Assembly: GCF_963678635.1 (NCBI RefSeq)
Contig: NC_087067.1
Location: forward strand, 20,704,596-20,768,595
Length of the DNA stretch: 64,000 bases
Reading direction: 5' to 3'
From: Symsagittifera roscoffensis
Taxonomy: Eukaryota > Xenacoelomorpha > Acoela > Convolutidae
The notes beneath the pieces were generated by a model. That model was not told the origin of the DNA. It worked only from the letters and a program-made list of their open reading frames with translations, and did no database searches. Shown here piece after piece: positions 1 to 12,700 of this stretch. The position numbers were made by a program, and so were the translations under genes. The first letter of the stretch is position 1. Each line of letters begins with the position of its first letter.

Positions 1-339
1 CCACAAACGGCACTATCATTTGCAACTAAAATTGGAAAAAAAGAAAGTTCGTTCCAATACACTTTGCTTCGCAAGTGTAAAAAAAAGAAAATAGCATCGG
101 TAGTTGATCTACCACACATGAAACCAAATTGTATGTCTATCTTTAGCGTTTGTCTCAGACGTTTTTCTACTACTTTTTCGAATATTTTTAAGGCATGTTC
201 TATTAATCGGATTCCCCTGTAGGATCTACATTGCAATTGATCATTTTTTCCGCAGTAAAATTTTTTCATTTCTATCAGTGCCAAAGCCAATTCCTGGATA
301 GACATTCCTCCAATGGGTCAGCTATTCTAGGGATATCTT

Positions 340-1130
340 CCGCCGCTTCGAACGGATTTGTCTCATTTCAAAGATTTGAAAAGTAGATTTGCCACTGCGA
401 GAGAACATCTTGGACATAAGTCAGTTGCTTTCCTTCACATTTTTGCTCGATGGTGTTCCGGTTCTTTTGCCACAAACGTTTTTCGCTTCTGCAGACGGGT
501 TAATTTAAAATCTTTCCAGTTCCCCTGTATTAGATATTTCTCTAGCTTTTATCTTATTGCTTCCTTGTACTTGAGTTGGTTTTCTCGTTCAAATAATTTC
601 TACGATTTAATTTTTCCAACAACTGGATTTAATGTCGAAGATGATGAAATTCCCTTCGTAACAAAAAAAAATTAAAAATTTTGGCCTGAAATCAAATGTT
701 TTTTCTTATCCACGTTGATTTTTAAACCACGTTCTTGCAAACTATTGTTCCAAGTATTAAGCTTCTCAATAGACTAGATTCCGTTTCAGCTGATATCACA
801 AGGTCATCTGCATGAAGCCTATCTCACGGTACCGTGGAATGACAGTTTCGCGAAGCCCCTTCCGTTAAAACTATAAAAAAAACAATCGGCTAAGTGTCGA
901 TCTCTGATGCACGCCTATTTTAATTTCGAAGATATTACTACAACTTGGGAGCCGGCGAACTCTGGTTTTTGACTCGGTGTAACAGACACAATACTAGTCA
1001 TACAAGACTTTTGAGAATTATGTTGCCTCAGAGCCCACGATATCAGTTCTCTGGTAGCACGGCCGCAAGCTTTTTCGAGAAAATAAATATGAGATGTGAA
1101 CAGGGGTTTTTCTGTTCCGCAAACCAATAA
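340..1130 (-). pseudogene. LINE reverse transcriptase fragment, palm part (unit 1)
   Basis: Translated in pieces on the minus strand, this gives an RT motif A-like stretch (LEKACGRATRELISWALRQH, 915-1127). Further on comes the catalytic block at 803-814, which reads HADD followed by LVISAETESS, where LINE enzymes have Y/FADD. A stretch like SLQERGLKINVDK follows. Frameshifts and stops break it, so it is dead. Order and wording fit a non-LTR retrotransposon RT. Confidence 0.75.
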
Positions 1131-1828
1131 TTCTTACAATTGTATTACACAGAAGCGGAGCTGCTCTTCGCAAACACTTGCATGAACACGTTCAAAAAGC
1201 AGCCCTATCAAGTCAAATATGAAAAAGTAGAAATAAGCTTCGAATTAGCAAAAACTCGGCTACGTACCGGATTCGAAACTGTGACCTAGCCAATTTGAGT
1301 CTCACGCACTAAGCACTCAGCCACGGACGGTTCAAATGCCCTATAACTAGCCACCAATAGCGCAGCTACATTTGCTAATAAATTTCCAATTCGATGCAGC
1401 AAAAGTAGCACCAAATACAAAAAGACAAAGACACAGTTTTGCAGGTAACAAACTGGAAAGCATTGAGTCAAAATCGAGTTTTTTTATCATTGTACAGATG
1501 TTTGAAAAAACAAACACCTTTTTCGGTTCATTTGATGAATTAAAAATGCATTTGATCAGTTAAAAACTTGTTTAAACTTATTATTTTTCAAATGTCTAAG
1601 CACATGCTATCAAAAAGATGTACAGGTGCCCCAAAAGTTAAAAAATTAAAAAGATTTAAAAAAAGGTTCTTAAAAATAAATTAAGCTGACGCTGGTGTAA
1701 TTATTGTTATAATGTTTGAAACAAATAGCTTTGTTCGGCTCATTTGGTAAATAAAAAATGCATCAGCTGTGTTACTTTTTACTAATCAAATGTCAAAGCA
1801 CATGCTATCAAAAAGCTGTAAATATGAC
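1131..1828 (-). repeat. tRNA-headed SINE composite inside the array (unit 1)
   Basis: On the minus strand, 1255-1345 reads like a tRNA of the Leu/Ser type. It has an A-box-like TGGCTGAGTGCTTAG and a B-box-like GTTTCGAATCC. The flanking body (a TTTGAAACAAATAG block, an ATGTCAAAGCACATGCTATC block and an AAGCAGCC/T block) recurs at 9.6-10.2, 14.8-16.0, 18.3 and 41.7 kb. The element interrupts the LINE RT. Confidence 0.75.
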
Positions 1829-1843
1829 CCACAAACGGCACTA

Positions 1844-2131
1844 TCATTTGCAACTAAAATTGGAAAAAAAGAAAGTTCGTTCCAATACACTTTGCTTCGC
1901 AAGTGTAAAAAAGAAAATAGCATCGGTAGTTGATCTACCACGCATGAAACCAAATTGTATGTCTATCTTTAGCGTTTGTCTCAGACGTTTTTCTACTACT
2001 TTTTCGAATATTTTTAAGGCATGTTCTATTAATCGGATTCCCCTGTAGGATCTACATTGCAATTGATCATTTTTTCCGCAGTAAAATTTTTTCATTTCTA
2101 TCAGTGCCAAAGCCAATTCCTGGATAGACAT
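1844..2131 (-). pseudogene. LINE reverse transcriptase fragment, finger part (unit 2)
   Basis: An open stretch on the minus strand contains YRGIRLIEHALKIFEKVVEK and FGFMRGRSTTDAIF. These are the conserved early RT motifs of non-LTR retrotransposons (the xYRPIxLL..xKxxEK and FGFxxGRSTxDAI types). It is followed by the SINE, then by the palm part at 915-1127, so one RT gene was split by the SINE. Confidence 0.82.
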
Positions 2132-2199
2132 TCCTCCAATGGGTCAGCTATTCTAGGGATATCTTCCGCCGCTTCGAACAGATTTGTCTCATTTCAAAG

Positions 2200-3038
2200 A
2201 TTTGAAAAGTAGATTTGCCACTGCGAGAGAACATCTTGGACACAAGTCAGTTGCTTTCCTTCACATTTTTGCTCGATGGTGTTCCGGTTCTTTCGCCACA
2301 AACGTTGTTCGCTTCTGCAGAAGGGTTAATTTAAAATCTTTCCAGTTCCCCTGTATTAGATATTTCTCTAGCTTTTATCTTATTGCTTCCTTGTACTTGA
2401 GTTGGTTTTCTCGTTCAAATAATTTCTACGATTTGATTTTTCCAACAACTGGATTTAAAATCGAAGATGATGAAATTCCATTCGTATCAAAAAAGAAATC
2501 AAAAATTTTGGCCTGAAATCAAGTGTTTTTTCTTATCAACGTTGATTTTTAAACCACGTTCTTGCAAACTATTGTTTCAAGTATTAAGCTTCTCAAAAGA
2601 CTGGATTCCGTTTCAGCTGATATCACAAGGTCATCTGCATGAAGCCTATCTCACGGTACCGTGGAATGACAGTTTCTCGAAGCCCCTTCCGTTTAAAATA
2701 TAAAAAAAACAATCGGCTAAGTGTCGATCTCTGATGCACGCCTACTTTAATTTCGAAGTTATTACTACAACTTGGGAGCCGGCGAACTCTGGTTTTAACT
2801 CTGGTGTAACAGACACAATACTAGTCATACAAGACTTTTGAGAACTATGTTGCCTCAGAGCCCACGATATCAGTTCTCTGGTAGCACGGCCGAAAGCTTT
2901 TTCGAGAAAATAAATATGAGATGTGAACAGGGGTATTTCTGTTCCGCAAACCAATAATTCTTTCAATTGTATTACACAGAAGCGGAGCTGCTCTTCGCAA
3001 ACACTTGCATGAACACGTTCAAAAAGCAGCCCTATCAA
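2200..3038 (-). pseudogene. LINE reverse transcriptase fragment, palm part (unit 2)
   Basis: This repeats the palm segment of unit 1: LEKAFGRATRELISWALRQH at 2742-3038 and the HADD block at 2630-2641. The same Tyr-to-His change and the same downstream frame breaks recur. It is a duplicate of an already dead gene. Confidence 0.78.
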
Positions 3039-3647
3039 GTCAAATATGAAAAAGTAGAAATAAGCCTCGAATTAGCAAAAACTCGGCTACGTACCGGATT
3101 CGAAACTGTGACCTAGCCAATTTGAGTCTCACGCACTAAGCACTCAGCCACGGACGGTTCAAATGCCCAATAACTTGCCACCAATAGCGCAGCTACATTT
3201 GCTAATAAATTTCCAATTCGATGCAGCAATAGTAGCACCAAACACAAAAAGACACAGTTTTGCAGGTAACAAACTGGAATGCATTGAGTCAAAATCGAGT
3301 TTTTTATCATTGTACAGAATTTTGAAAAAACAAACACTTTTTTCGGTTCATTTGATGAATTAAAAATGCATTTGATCAGTTAAAAACCTGTTTAAACTTA
3401 TTACTTTTCAAATTTCTAAGCACATGCTATCAAAAAGATGTACAGGTGCCCCAAAAGTTAAAAATTAAAAAGATTTAAAAAAAGGTTCTTAAAAATAAAT
3501 TAAGCTGACGCTGGTGTAATTATTGTTATAATGTTTGAAACAAATAGCTTTGTTCGGCTCATTTGGTAAATAAAAAATGAATCAGCTGTGCTACTTTTTA
3601 ATAATCAAATGTCAAAGCGCATGCTATCAAAAAGATGTAAATATGAC
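2955..3647 (-). repeat. tRNA-headed SINE composite (unit 2)
   Basis: Copy of the SINE in unit 1. The tRNA-like head is at about 3085-3175 on the minus strand. Confidence 0.73.
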
Positions 3648-3950
3648 ACACAAACGGCACTAATATTTGCAACTAAAATTGGAAAAAAGAAAGTTCGTTC
3701 CAATACACTTTGCTTCGCAAGTGTAAAAAAGAAAATAGCATCGGTAGTTGATCTACCACGCATGAAACCAAATTGTATGTCTATCTTTAGCGTTTGTCTC
3801 AGACGTTTTTCTACTACTTTTTCGAATATTTTTAATGCATGTTCCATTAATCGGATTCCCTGTAGGATCTACATTGCAATTGATCATTTTTTCCGTAGTA
3901 AAATTTTTTCATTTCTATCAGTGCCAAAGCCAATTCCTGGATAGACATTC
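3605..3950 (-). pseudogene. LINE reverse transcriptase fragment, finger part (unit 3)
   Basis: This is the same finger motifs as in unit 2 (EHALKIFEKVVEKRLRQTLK, then GFMRGRSTTDAIF). Here a stop falls just upstream of EHALKIF. It is part of the tandem array. Confidence 0.78.
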
Positions 3951-4019
3951 CTCCAATGGGTCAGCTATTCTAGGGATATCTTCCGCCGCTTCAAACGGAT
4001 TTGTTTCATTTCAAAGATT

Positions 4020-4856
4020 TGAAAAGTAGATTTGCCACTGCGAGAGAACATCTTGGACACAAGTCAGTTGCTTTCCTTCACATTTTTGCTCGACGGTGTT
4101 CCGGTTCTTTCGCCACAAAAGTTTTTCGCTTCTGCAGAAGGGTTAATTTAAAATCTTTCCAGTTTCCCTGTATTAGATATTTCTCTAGCTTTTATCTTAT
4201 TGCTTCCTTGTACTTGAATTGGTTTTCTCGTTCAAATAATTTCTACGATTTAATTTTTCCAACAACTGGATTTAATGTCGAAGATGATGAAATTCCCTTC
4301 GTAACAAAAAGAAATCAAAAATTTTGGCCTGAAATCAAATGTTTTTTCTTATCCACGTTGATTTTTAAACCACGTTGTTGCAAACTATTGTTTCAAGTAT
4401 TAAGCTTCTCAATAGACTGGATTCCGTTTCAGCTGATATCACAAGGTCATCTGCATGAAGCCTATCTCGCGGTACCGTGGAATGACAGTTTCTCGAAGCC
4501 CTTTCCGTTAAAACTATAAAAAAAAAAACAATCGGCTAAGTGTCGATCTCTGATGCACGCCTACTTTAATTTCGAAGTTATTACTACAACTTGGGAGCCG
4601 GCGAACTCTGGTTTTAACTCGGTGTAACAGACACAATACTAGTCATACAAGACTTTTGAGAACTATGTTGCCTCAGAGCCCACGATATCAGTTCCCTGGT
4701 AGCACGGCCGAAAGCTTTTTCGAGAAAATAAATATGAGATGTGAACAGGGGTTTTTCTGTTCCGCAAACCAATAATTCTTTCAATTGTATTACACAGAAG
4801 CGGAGCTGCTCTTCGCAAACACTTGCATGAACACGTTCAAAAAGCAGCCCTATCAA
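4020..4856 (-). pseudogene. LINE reverse transcriptase fragment, palm part (unit 3)
   Basis: This is a third copy of the palm segment, with the HADD block at 4446-4457. It carries the same insertions and breaks as units 1 and 2. Confidence 0.77.
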
Positions 4857-5466
4857 GTCAAAAATGAAAAAGTAGAAATAAGCCTCGAATTAGCAAAAAC
4901 TCGGCTACGTACCGGATTCGAAACTGTGACCTAGCCAATTTGAGTCTCACGCACTAAGCACTCAGCCACGGACGGTTCAAATGCCCAATAACTTGCCACC
5001 AATATCGCAGCTACATTTGCTAATAAATTTCCAATTCGATGCAGCAAAAGTAGCACCAAATACAAAACGACACAGTTTTGCAGGTAACAAACTTTAATGC
5101 ATTGAGTCAAAATCGAGTTTTTTTATCATTGTACAGAATTTTGAAAAAACAAACACTTTTTTCGGTTCATTTGATGAATTAAAAATGCATTTGATCAGTT
5201 AAAAACCTGTTTAAACTTATTAATTTTCAAATGTCTAAGCACATGCTATCAAAAAGATGTACAGGTGCCCCAAAAGTTAAAAATTAAAAAGATTTAAAAA
5301 AAGGTTCTTAAAAATAAATTAAGCTGACGCTGGTGTAATTATTGTTATAATGTTTGAAACAAATAGCTTTGTTCGGCTCATTTGGTAAATAAAAAATGCA
5401 TCAGCTGTGCTACTTTTTAATAATCAAATGTCAAAGCGCATGCTATCAAAAAGATGTAAATATGAC
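4775..5466 (-). repeat. tRNA-headed SINE composite (unit 3)
   Basis: Copy of the SINE in unit 1. The tRNA-like head is at about 4903-4990 on the minus strand. Confidence 0.73.
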
Positions 5467-5478
5467 CCACAAACGGCA

Positions 5479-5790
5479 CTAATATTTGCAACTAAAATTG
5501 GAAAAAAAGAAAGTTCGTTCCAATACACTTTGCTTCGCAAGTGTAAAAAAGAAAATAGCATCGGTAGTTGATCTACCACGCATGAAACCAAATTGTATGT
5601 CTATCTTTAGCGTTTGTCTCAGACGTTTTTCTACTACTTTTTCGAATATTTTTAATGCATGTTCCATTAATCGGATTCCCTGTAGGATCTACATTGCAAT
5701 TGATCATTTTTTCCGTAGTAAAATTTTTTCATTTCTATCAGTGCCAAAGCCAATTCCTGGATAGACATTCCTCCAATGGGTCAGCTATTC
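5479..5790 (-). pseudogene. LINE reverse transcriptase fragment, finger part (unit 4, partial)
   Basis: This is the fourth copy of the finger motifs, in the last incomplete unit. The array ends at about 6140, before a palm segment is reached. Confidence 0.76.
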
Positions 5791-6374
5791 TAGGGATATC
5801 TTCCGCCGCTTCAAACGGATTTGTCTCATTTCAAAGATTTGAAAAGTAGATTTGCCACTGCGAGAGAACATCTTGGACACAAGTCAGTTGCTTTCCTTCA
5901 CATTTTTGCTCGACGGTGTTCCGGTTCTTTCGCCACAAAAGTTTTTCGCTTCTGCAGAAGGGTTAATTTAAAATCTTTCCAGTTCCCCTGTATTAGATAT
6001 TTCTCTAGCTTTTATCTTATTGCTTCCTTGTACTTGAATTGGTTTTCTCGTTCAAATAATTTCTACGATTTAATTTTTCCAACAACTGGATTTAATGTCG
6101 AAGATGATGAAATTCCCTTCGTAACAAAAAAGAAATCAAAAACGGTTTTTTCCCACAACAAGCTGGATAGTTAAATTCTAGTCATAAATACCATGAAAAA
6201 CAGGTCTAAACGCCGTTTGTGGGCTTTTTTGAAAAAATTAGAACAAAAAGTGCATTTTTTGACCCGCGCTCCCATCTCAAAATTAGTATATAACACACAA
6301 CCACCCTAAAATCGCCCCTGGTAATACAAACTGTTCAGAAAACAAGATTTAGAAAAACTAAGCTATTATCCTAC

Positions 6375-6721
6375 CTCTTTTTCAAATGTAGGACAATGAT
6401 CTTCTGCTGGCAGCTTAATTCTATTTCTTGAATCCGCTTGCGCACTTTTCGGTCGCCGACAGTCCCGCGACGACGACGGGACATCAAGCCTCATAAATGA
6501 ACCTCCCGCTTCCACGTTATCATGTGGTGATTCATAAAAAGCATCCAGACTTTTCTTTCGGCTAGTCAGTCGACTTCGGAATTTTAGCGCACCTTCTGGA
6601 CCGGTTTGCTCGGTGTCTAACTGCTCAAGCAGAGATGCGAAGCTGGATTCGGCAATGTCTTTACATTGTCGTGAGAATAGACTGTGTGCATACTCTTCGT
6701 TTTCTATCGATTCTTTCCTTG
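6375..6721 (-). CDS. FERM gene exon 6 (linker)
   Basis: The exon is 347 nt with acceptor GTTTTATAG and donor GAG|GTAGGA. It encodes a charged, Ser-rich linker (SRLTSRKKSLDAFY and similar). It ends in phase 0, so the reading frame continues to an exon left of the window. Confidence 0.68.
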
Positions 6722-9700
6722 CTATAAAACTATTCAATTAAAAATTTCAAACAATCTTGGAACAAGTACGCCAAAAAAATGATGAAAATGAAGAAAAACT
6801 TAGGAATTACATTCACCGACTCTTAATAATAGTTCATTTAGTTCAAAATTTAAACCTTTCTTAGATCGCGCAGACCAACTGAGCTTCCCTGAACTCTTTA
6901 TCAGTGTTTGAAATGACGAAGACGCTTTGATAGGAGTTGCAATGCCCTGGACATTTGCACATGCAAGAGGACTTCTTTCTTGAGCAGTTGAAATTGGCGG
7001 CATGTTATCAGTCGGATCAAAAGTGCTTCCGTTTTTCGCAACTTTGCAGCCCCCAGCTGGGCCTGAAGAAATTATTAGAATGAATATACACCTAAGAAAC
7101 TGATGATTGAATCTTCATTTTGATATCTTAAATGGTGTCCAAAACTAGTAGTAAAAATGGCTACAAATTTCAGAAAATTTGGAGGAATAACTTAAAGAAA
7201 AAACAATTAACCAAAAAGACAGTAACTGTACCTGAATTTTCTTCATCGTCAATCTCCAGTTGAATCGAACAAGTTCCCAGAAGCCCATTGTCGATACTTT
7301 TCCTAGTCGGCGAAAAAATATCTTCTTTTCCTTTCGTTGCCAGAATATTTTGTACATCATCGTTTTTCGTTGACCTGGCATCCAATTTCGACCCAGACTG
7401 TATCATTTCAACATACAATGATTCTTCTTTTCTCGGTGTCTCACTTTCATCAGCTGAAATCTCATTTAACCGACAATCAATTGGTCCTTTTTCCGATCGC
7501 TCATCGTGATAGCGATTTATTCGACGCTTCCAAGATTTTGGAGGGTCAAAAGCCGAATGTGATCTAGTTATAGTTGCCTTTTTCTTTTCCTTTATGATTT
7601 CAGAAGTCTCGAGCTCGGATATCTCAGCGAAAAAAGAGTCATTTGAGGACATAACGGATTTAATCGTGTCGCATCGCTGGTCTAATAATGTCGGAAGTTC
7701 CACTCCCATTCGGTCCATTTGTCTGGACTTGAATCGCCAGGAGCTGGACTTGCGTATCCTCATAGTTGAAGAAGTTGAAAATAGCATGTAAAAGTGGTGA
7801 TGCATCATGGCATAACGGAGGATCTCTTTGCACGCTTTGTGTCCAGACACTCTTAAGGTGACATGGATGCCAGAAACTCCTAAGCAAAACCAGAAACTGC
7901 CTTTTGTGGATCCACTTCATGATCTTGTACTTATGAGGTTGACGCTTCATGATTGATCTCAAGTCTAATTAACTTTACGGAGAGATAATAAATATAATAT
8001 ATTTTTTCTCTCTTTGTTCGGCAAGAAGCTTACGGCGCTTTCAAATAACTACGGCGCATACATTTTTCAAACAAAAAATTATCTTCAAGTGTATATTACA
8101 TACCACTATACAAGTGTATGTTACAAGTGTATATTATATACAAGGACATAACAACTGGCAATCTAGGGTTTAGGAATTGCGTTCTAAATTTAATTTAAAT
8201 TTTTTCTATAATTTTATTTTTTTTTCTGCGTGCGCTTCCCAGATTATTATCATGAATTGATGTCGAAGATGATACCTTTCGAAAACTTATTGGTTCTTCA
8301 CAAATGAAAAAGTTTCAAAAATGAGGACCCTGTGAGTCGTAAAAGAAAGGCAAGGTCATCCTGACACCCGAAGAGTCATTCGCAGCCAACCCCCCCCCCC
8401 CCCCCCATAGCCTTCATTCCTCAAACCAGCTCATGATAGTTCGATGATATTCGAGCATAGTTTATGTGTTTTCAGATAAAAAATTTGACTATTTTAAATT
8501 ATTTTTATTCACAAATTTGATAACAGGCAGATAACCTCTAACCCTCGCCGATTTTTATGTCTGTCACATCAAAATCATCAAATTTTAATAAGAAACTCAG
8601 AGGAAAGATCACGATCAAATTTCAAATTTGTGTTCAGAAAACAAGGCCTACAATACCATGTAACTCGATCGGAATTGCTTTCCACTAAAAAAGGGGGATA
8701 TGCCATTGTCCTAATGAAATTTGATTGGAATTGGTATTGGATTACTCGAAAGGTTACCTATGGAAATCAATTATGTCTAATCAGATTAAATTAAATTTTC
8801 AGGATGATAAAAAGCGAGCATTGATGAAGGAAGTGTATGATAGCTTTATGATATCTAACTTTTCTTTGGGAGGGAGCCAATTTTATATTTTATAATCCAC
8901 AATCAGAGGGCACTAGTTCAACTAGTACTACGAAATAAAAAAAATTGAAATTCGATTTTCGAAGTCGTATCTAAAAATTCCCTGCCTGTGGGTATTGTAG
9001 CCTAAATTTCAAAAATTTGATTAATTTGTTCAATAACCTCATCATAAGACTTATACGTACTATAAAGGGTCGACCGACATTATAAAGCTCAAATTTTGTT
9101 TTTCTTAAGAAAAAGGCCTTCAAGAAAGATACTACACAGGCTGGCCACTCTCAAAAATATATAGACCTCAAGTGACTATGACATTTTTCGAAATTTTTTG
9201 TCGACCTTTTTTTTCAAGCTCTGCCAAAGCACTAAAAAGTCCCTGTTTTGGCCAAAATTTCTGCGCCGCAGGCATAATTTTGAATAAAAAATTGCGTTTT
9301 TTCGGCGCGCGCTCCCCCCTCAATATTAGTATATATTCGTCGAAGCCGAAGGCGCCTTTAGAAAAATTTCAAAACGGATATCTCAAAACAGTGCAAAGAG
9401 GGGACTCTTTAAAAAATATTAAAAAACAGAAAGCTTTGTTGTAAATAGTGACTTTTACATGGTATCTAGAAAATATAGACTTCCAAAAAATTATAGACCA
9501 GATAATGACTTTTATAGACCAGTCTATAAATATAGGCCAAGTGGCCAGCCTGATACTACACCTGAGTGCTATCATATGGATGATGCTATTAAAAATTTCC
9601 CTTGAGTGTATTTACTCCTGCAAAACAGTCACAAGAAATCGCACACACAGGCGAAGCTGCGCTAACACGACCAAAAAGCAGCTCTATCAAGTGAAATAAG

Positions 9701-12700
9701 AAAAAAAAGAAATAAGCCTCGAATTAGCTAATCCTCGGATACGAGTCGGATTTGAATCTGCGACCTAATAAATTTGAGTCTCACGCACTAACCACTCAGC
9801 CACAGATGCTTAAAATCCCCAAAACTAGCCACCAATAACGCAGCTACATATGCTAATAAATTGCCAATTCGATGCAGCAAAAGTAGCACCAAATACAAAA
9901 AGATAAAAGTTTGCATGAAATAAATCGCTAATCAAAAAACCACATTTTATAAATTATGCATTTCAAAAAATAGCAAGATATATTTCTTAGTTAAAAAATT
10001 TCTGAAATCGAGGTTTTTTATTTTTATGTTGTTTGAAACAAATAGCTTTTTTCGGTTCACTTGATGAACTAAAAATGCATCAACTGTGTAAACTTATAAC
10101 TATTCGAATGTCAAAGCACATGTTATCAATAAGCTGTAAAGGTGCAACAAATTGCCAATCAGTTTGTATTGCCAATTCGATTGCCCCCTCCCCCCCCCTC
10201 CCCAGATACACCAAGTTAACATCCTCCATCCCAAACGTCTTTGGGGGGATGTTACCTTGGTCCGATTTCTCAATGCCAAAGTGAGCTCATGATTTCCTTC
10301 ACGCAAAGTTAGAAGTCCCAAATCACATAAGACTTTGAGACAAATAGGAAAAACAACCAGATAATTGAGCTTCAAGAAAATCACTGAAAAATGCAATATA
10401 TACTGTTGGCTCGATATCCAGCCAACTTTTGCGGATTGACTTTTTTATAAAGGAAGTGAAGCTGCAATTCAAATATAAAAACTTCGAACCAGGACCAAGA
10501 ATCACTTGATTAACCAATTAGCCATGGTGCCTTGACTTCAACTTCTATTGCACATACTATTCTTAGCTATCATGCAACAAAGAATGCGTTTTAAAAGAAT
10601 ATAAATATGTTATTTGCTGTGCATTAAAGCACAAACATGGCACCAAAATTTCACTAAAAAATTCGGCTTGCTTTGAAAGAAAGTGAACTGAAAGTATGGC
10701 ACGATAACTCAACAACGAGTTTTTTCCAATTTTGCTGGGCAAGAAAGCAAAAATGCACTGAAAAACTTTATATATCCAACAAATTGATTAAAAATTTAGG
10801 GGCTTAATTTGAAGTTTCCGTCAGCTATCAAAAAGTCTGGGGCTTCTGAAATTGGGATCAGATCAGAATCTATTAAAATAATTATCCTTTCATGATAGTC
10901 CTTTACACTGGCGTATGAAGAGGAACTCTTCAATACTAAGGGAATATCGAATTCACTCCCAGATGAATTCGGCTAGTTAATGTTTTTTTTGTCATTTTTC
11001 CCTTTTCCGATATTGCTGCGCAGTTTTATTGAAATTAGTTCAAAAGGAGCCGTTTTGTTACAATTTCACGACAGTTACTTTTGGGTTATCAACGCTCAAA
11101 AAATTGTAAGAAGAACTTTCGGCTCCAATATAAAACTTTTAAGGAGAAACGTACATTTTTGCTCAAACCTTCCTTACAAACAAAGCTAAGAACGGCACTT
11201 CCTTCAGACAAATTACCTTAAGCCCAGAAAATGTTGCCAGACACTATAGGATCTTGGTATAATCTTGAGCTTGGTAGAGCCTGAACTTAGAGAAATCCGA
11301 TCAAGAAAACCTGGTCACGAAAATTAGGCCCACGCACAGAACTATTTTATTTTATATTGCAGGATACACTGCTTTAATAACACAGGTAAAAGGAATAAAT
11401 TTTACCAAGACTGATTTTCTGACTTTGTGGTGCACATTTGATTGTGAATTTATTCTTGTTGACCTCTAGCGCGTCAATATCATCCCACTTCATGCTTTCT
11501 TTGGGTTCCAATTGCTTATCCAATGAAAATATACTCAGACCGTGTACTGATACTCCTAGACGGATTTTTCCCACTGATTTCAGCGAACCGTCAAATAAGT
11601 GCATTCCGTATTGAGATAACGACTGGGCTCTCTTTATATACTTCAAATGGCACCTCAAAATGCTCCAGCCACGGCATTCCTAGAAATATTAACGCATGTC
11701 AACTTCTCATGATACCCTTCAACATGACTCTATTTGGTTGTTCAATTAAGTTCTGAAGACTTTCAACAAAATATAAGCCCCATATTTCAAGACAAAAAAA
11801 CCCATATTACAAGATTTTCAGCTTTGTACTCCAAACTTATAGAAAACCATGGTGCCCTAATGACACCTCAAGGTGGGACAGGTTGCGGCGAACTGAATGA
11901 CATTACCCCTCCCCCACGGTTGCTCCTGCATTGAGGACTGTGGGCAATTAAAACAAGACTGCTCGTATATCATATTGTATATAATATTGTTCGATAACAA
12001 AATATTGAAAAACTATCAGTTTTGGGCAATATCAAAGATCAAGAGTGAAAAATTGAGTCATACGATTAATACAACCGATTAGTAAGCCTCAATTTAATTT
12101 GGAACGATTTTGTTTTGCGGTATAATTCGCCACACAAATAATTCGCGTTTCGCTTTTAGCATTATGAACAAAATCTTCAAAGCGCGCATAAATTAGTCCA
12201 GGTTATGGCCAATTTGGCAATTTTCAAACCCCCAGAACTTAACAAAAAAAAAGCGGAGGTAAAATATCTTTTTATATTTGAACCCAAGGAGTCAATATCT
12301 TTAATGGGATATAAAAATTTTTTGTTGAAAACTATTATTTCGATCGGCCAAAATTGACTGAATAAAAAAACCACACCGAGCATAAATATTCCGTTTTCTT
12401 CGAAAGCCGAAACAATAATGTTCAAATTGGTAATTTTTAAAATCCCAAAACTTCGCAAAAATGGTAGGATGTAAAATATCGTTAAAAAACTGCGGTAAAG
12501 TGTGATAGAGGGTCCCACTAAAAACAAACTGTGAGAGAAGGGTCCCAAATCACACTAATTGTAAGCAAATACAGTAAATAGTTTTATCAATATGCGCCGG
12601 TCGGTCGTTTCTTAACTTTTTTCATGTGTAATCAACCTGCCTCATTTGGGCTAAATTATTCCATACTTTAGTTGAAATTACTGCAGCAATAAATTGGACA

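Larger units (their letters stand above)
1..6140. repeat. Tandem array of a 1.82-kb unit (about 3.4 copies)
   Basis: The same sequence restarts at 1, 1829, 3648 and 5467, a period of 1,819 to 1,828 bases, and breaks off near 6140. Adjacent units look nearly identical by eye, with scattered substitutions and small indels. Each unit holds, on the minus strand, parts of a LINE reverse transcriptase separated by a tRNA-headed SINE. The array starts at or before the left edge. It probably lies in an intron of the FERM gene to the right, because that gene's last visible exon ends in a good donor at 6374. Confidence 0.93.

Noticed and set aside
2184..2516. Plus-strand frame MSHFKDLKSRFATAREHLGH and its copies at 358, 4001 and 5821
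   Set aside because: It repeats only because the 1.82-kb unit repeats. The minus strand of the same unit encodes recognisable RT motifs, so these are shadows.
1..6140. A CRISPR-like array
   Set aside because: The units are 1.8 kb with no short repeat-spacer pattern, and the sequence is eukaryotic.
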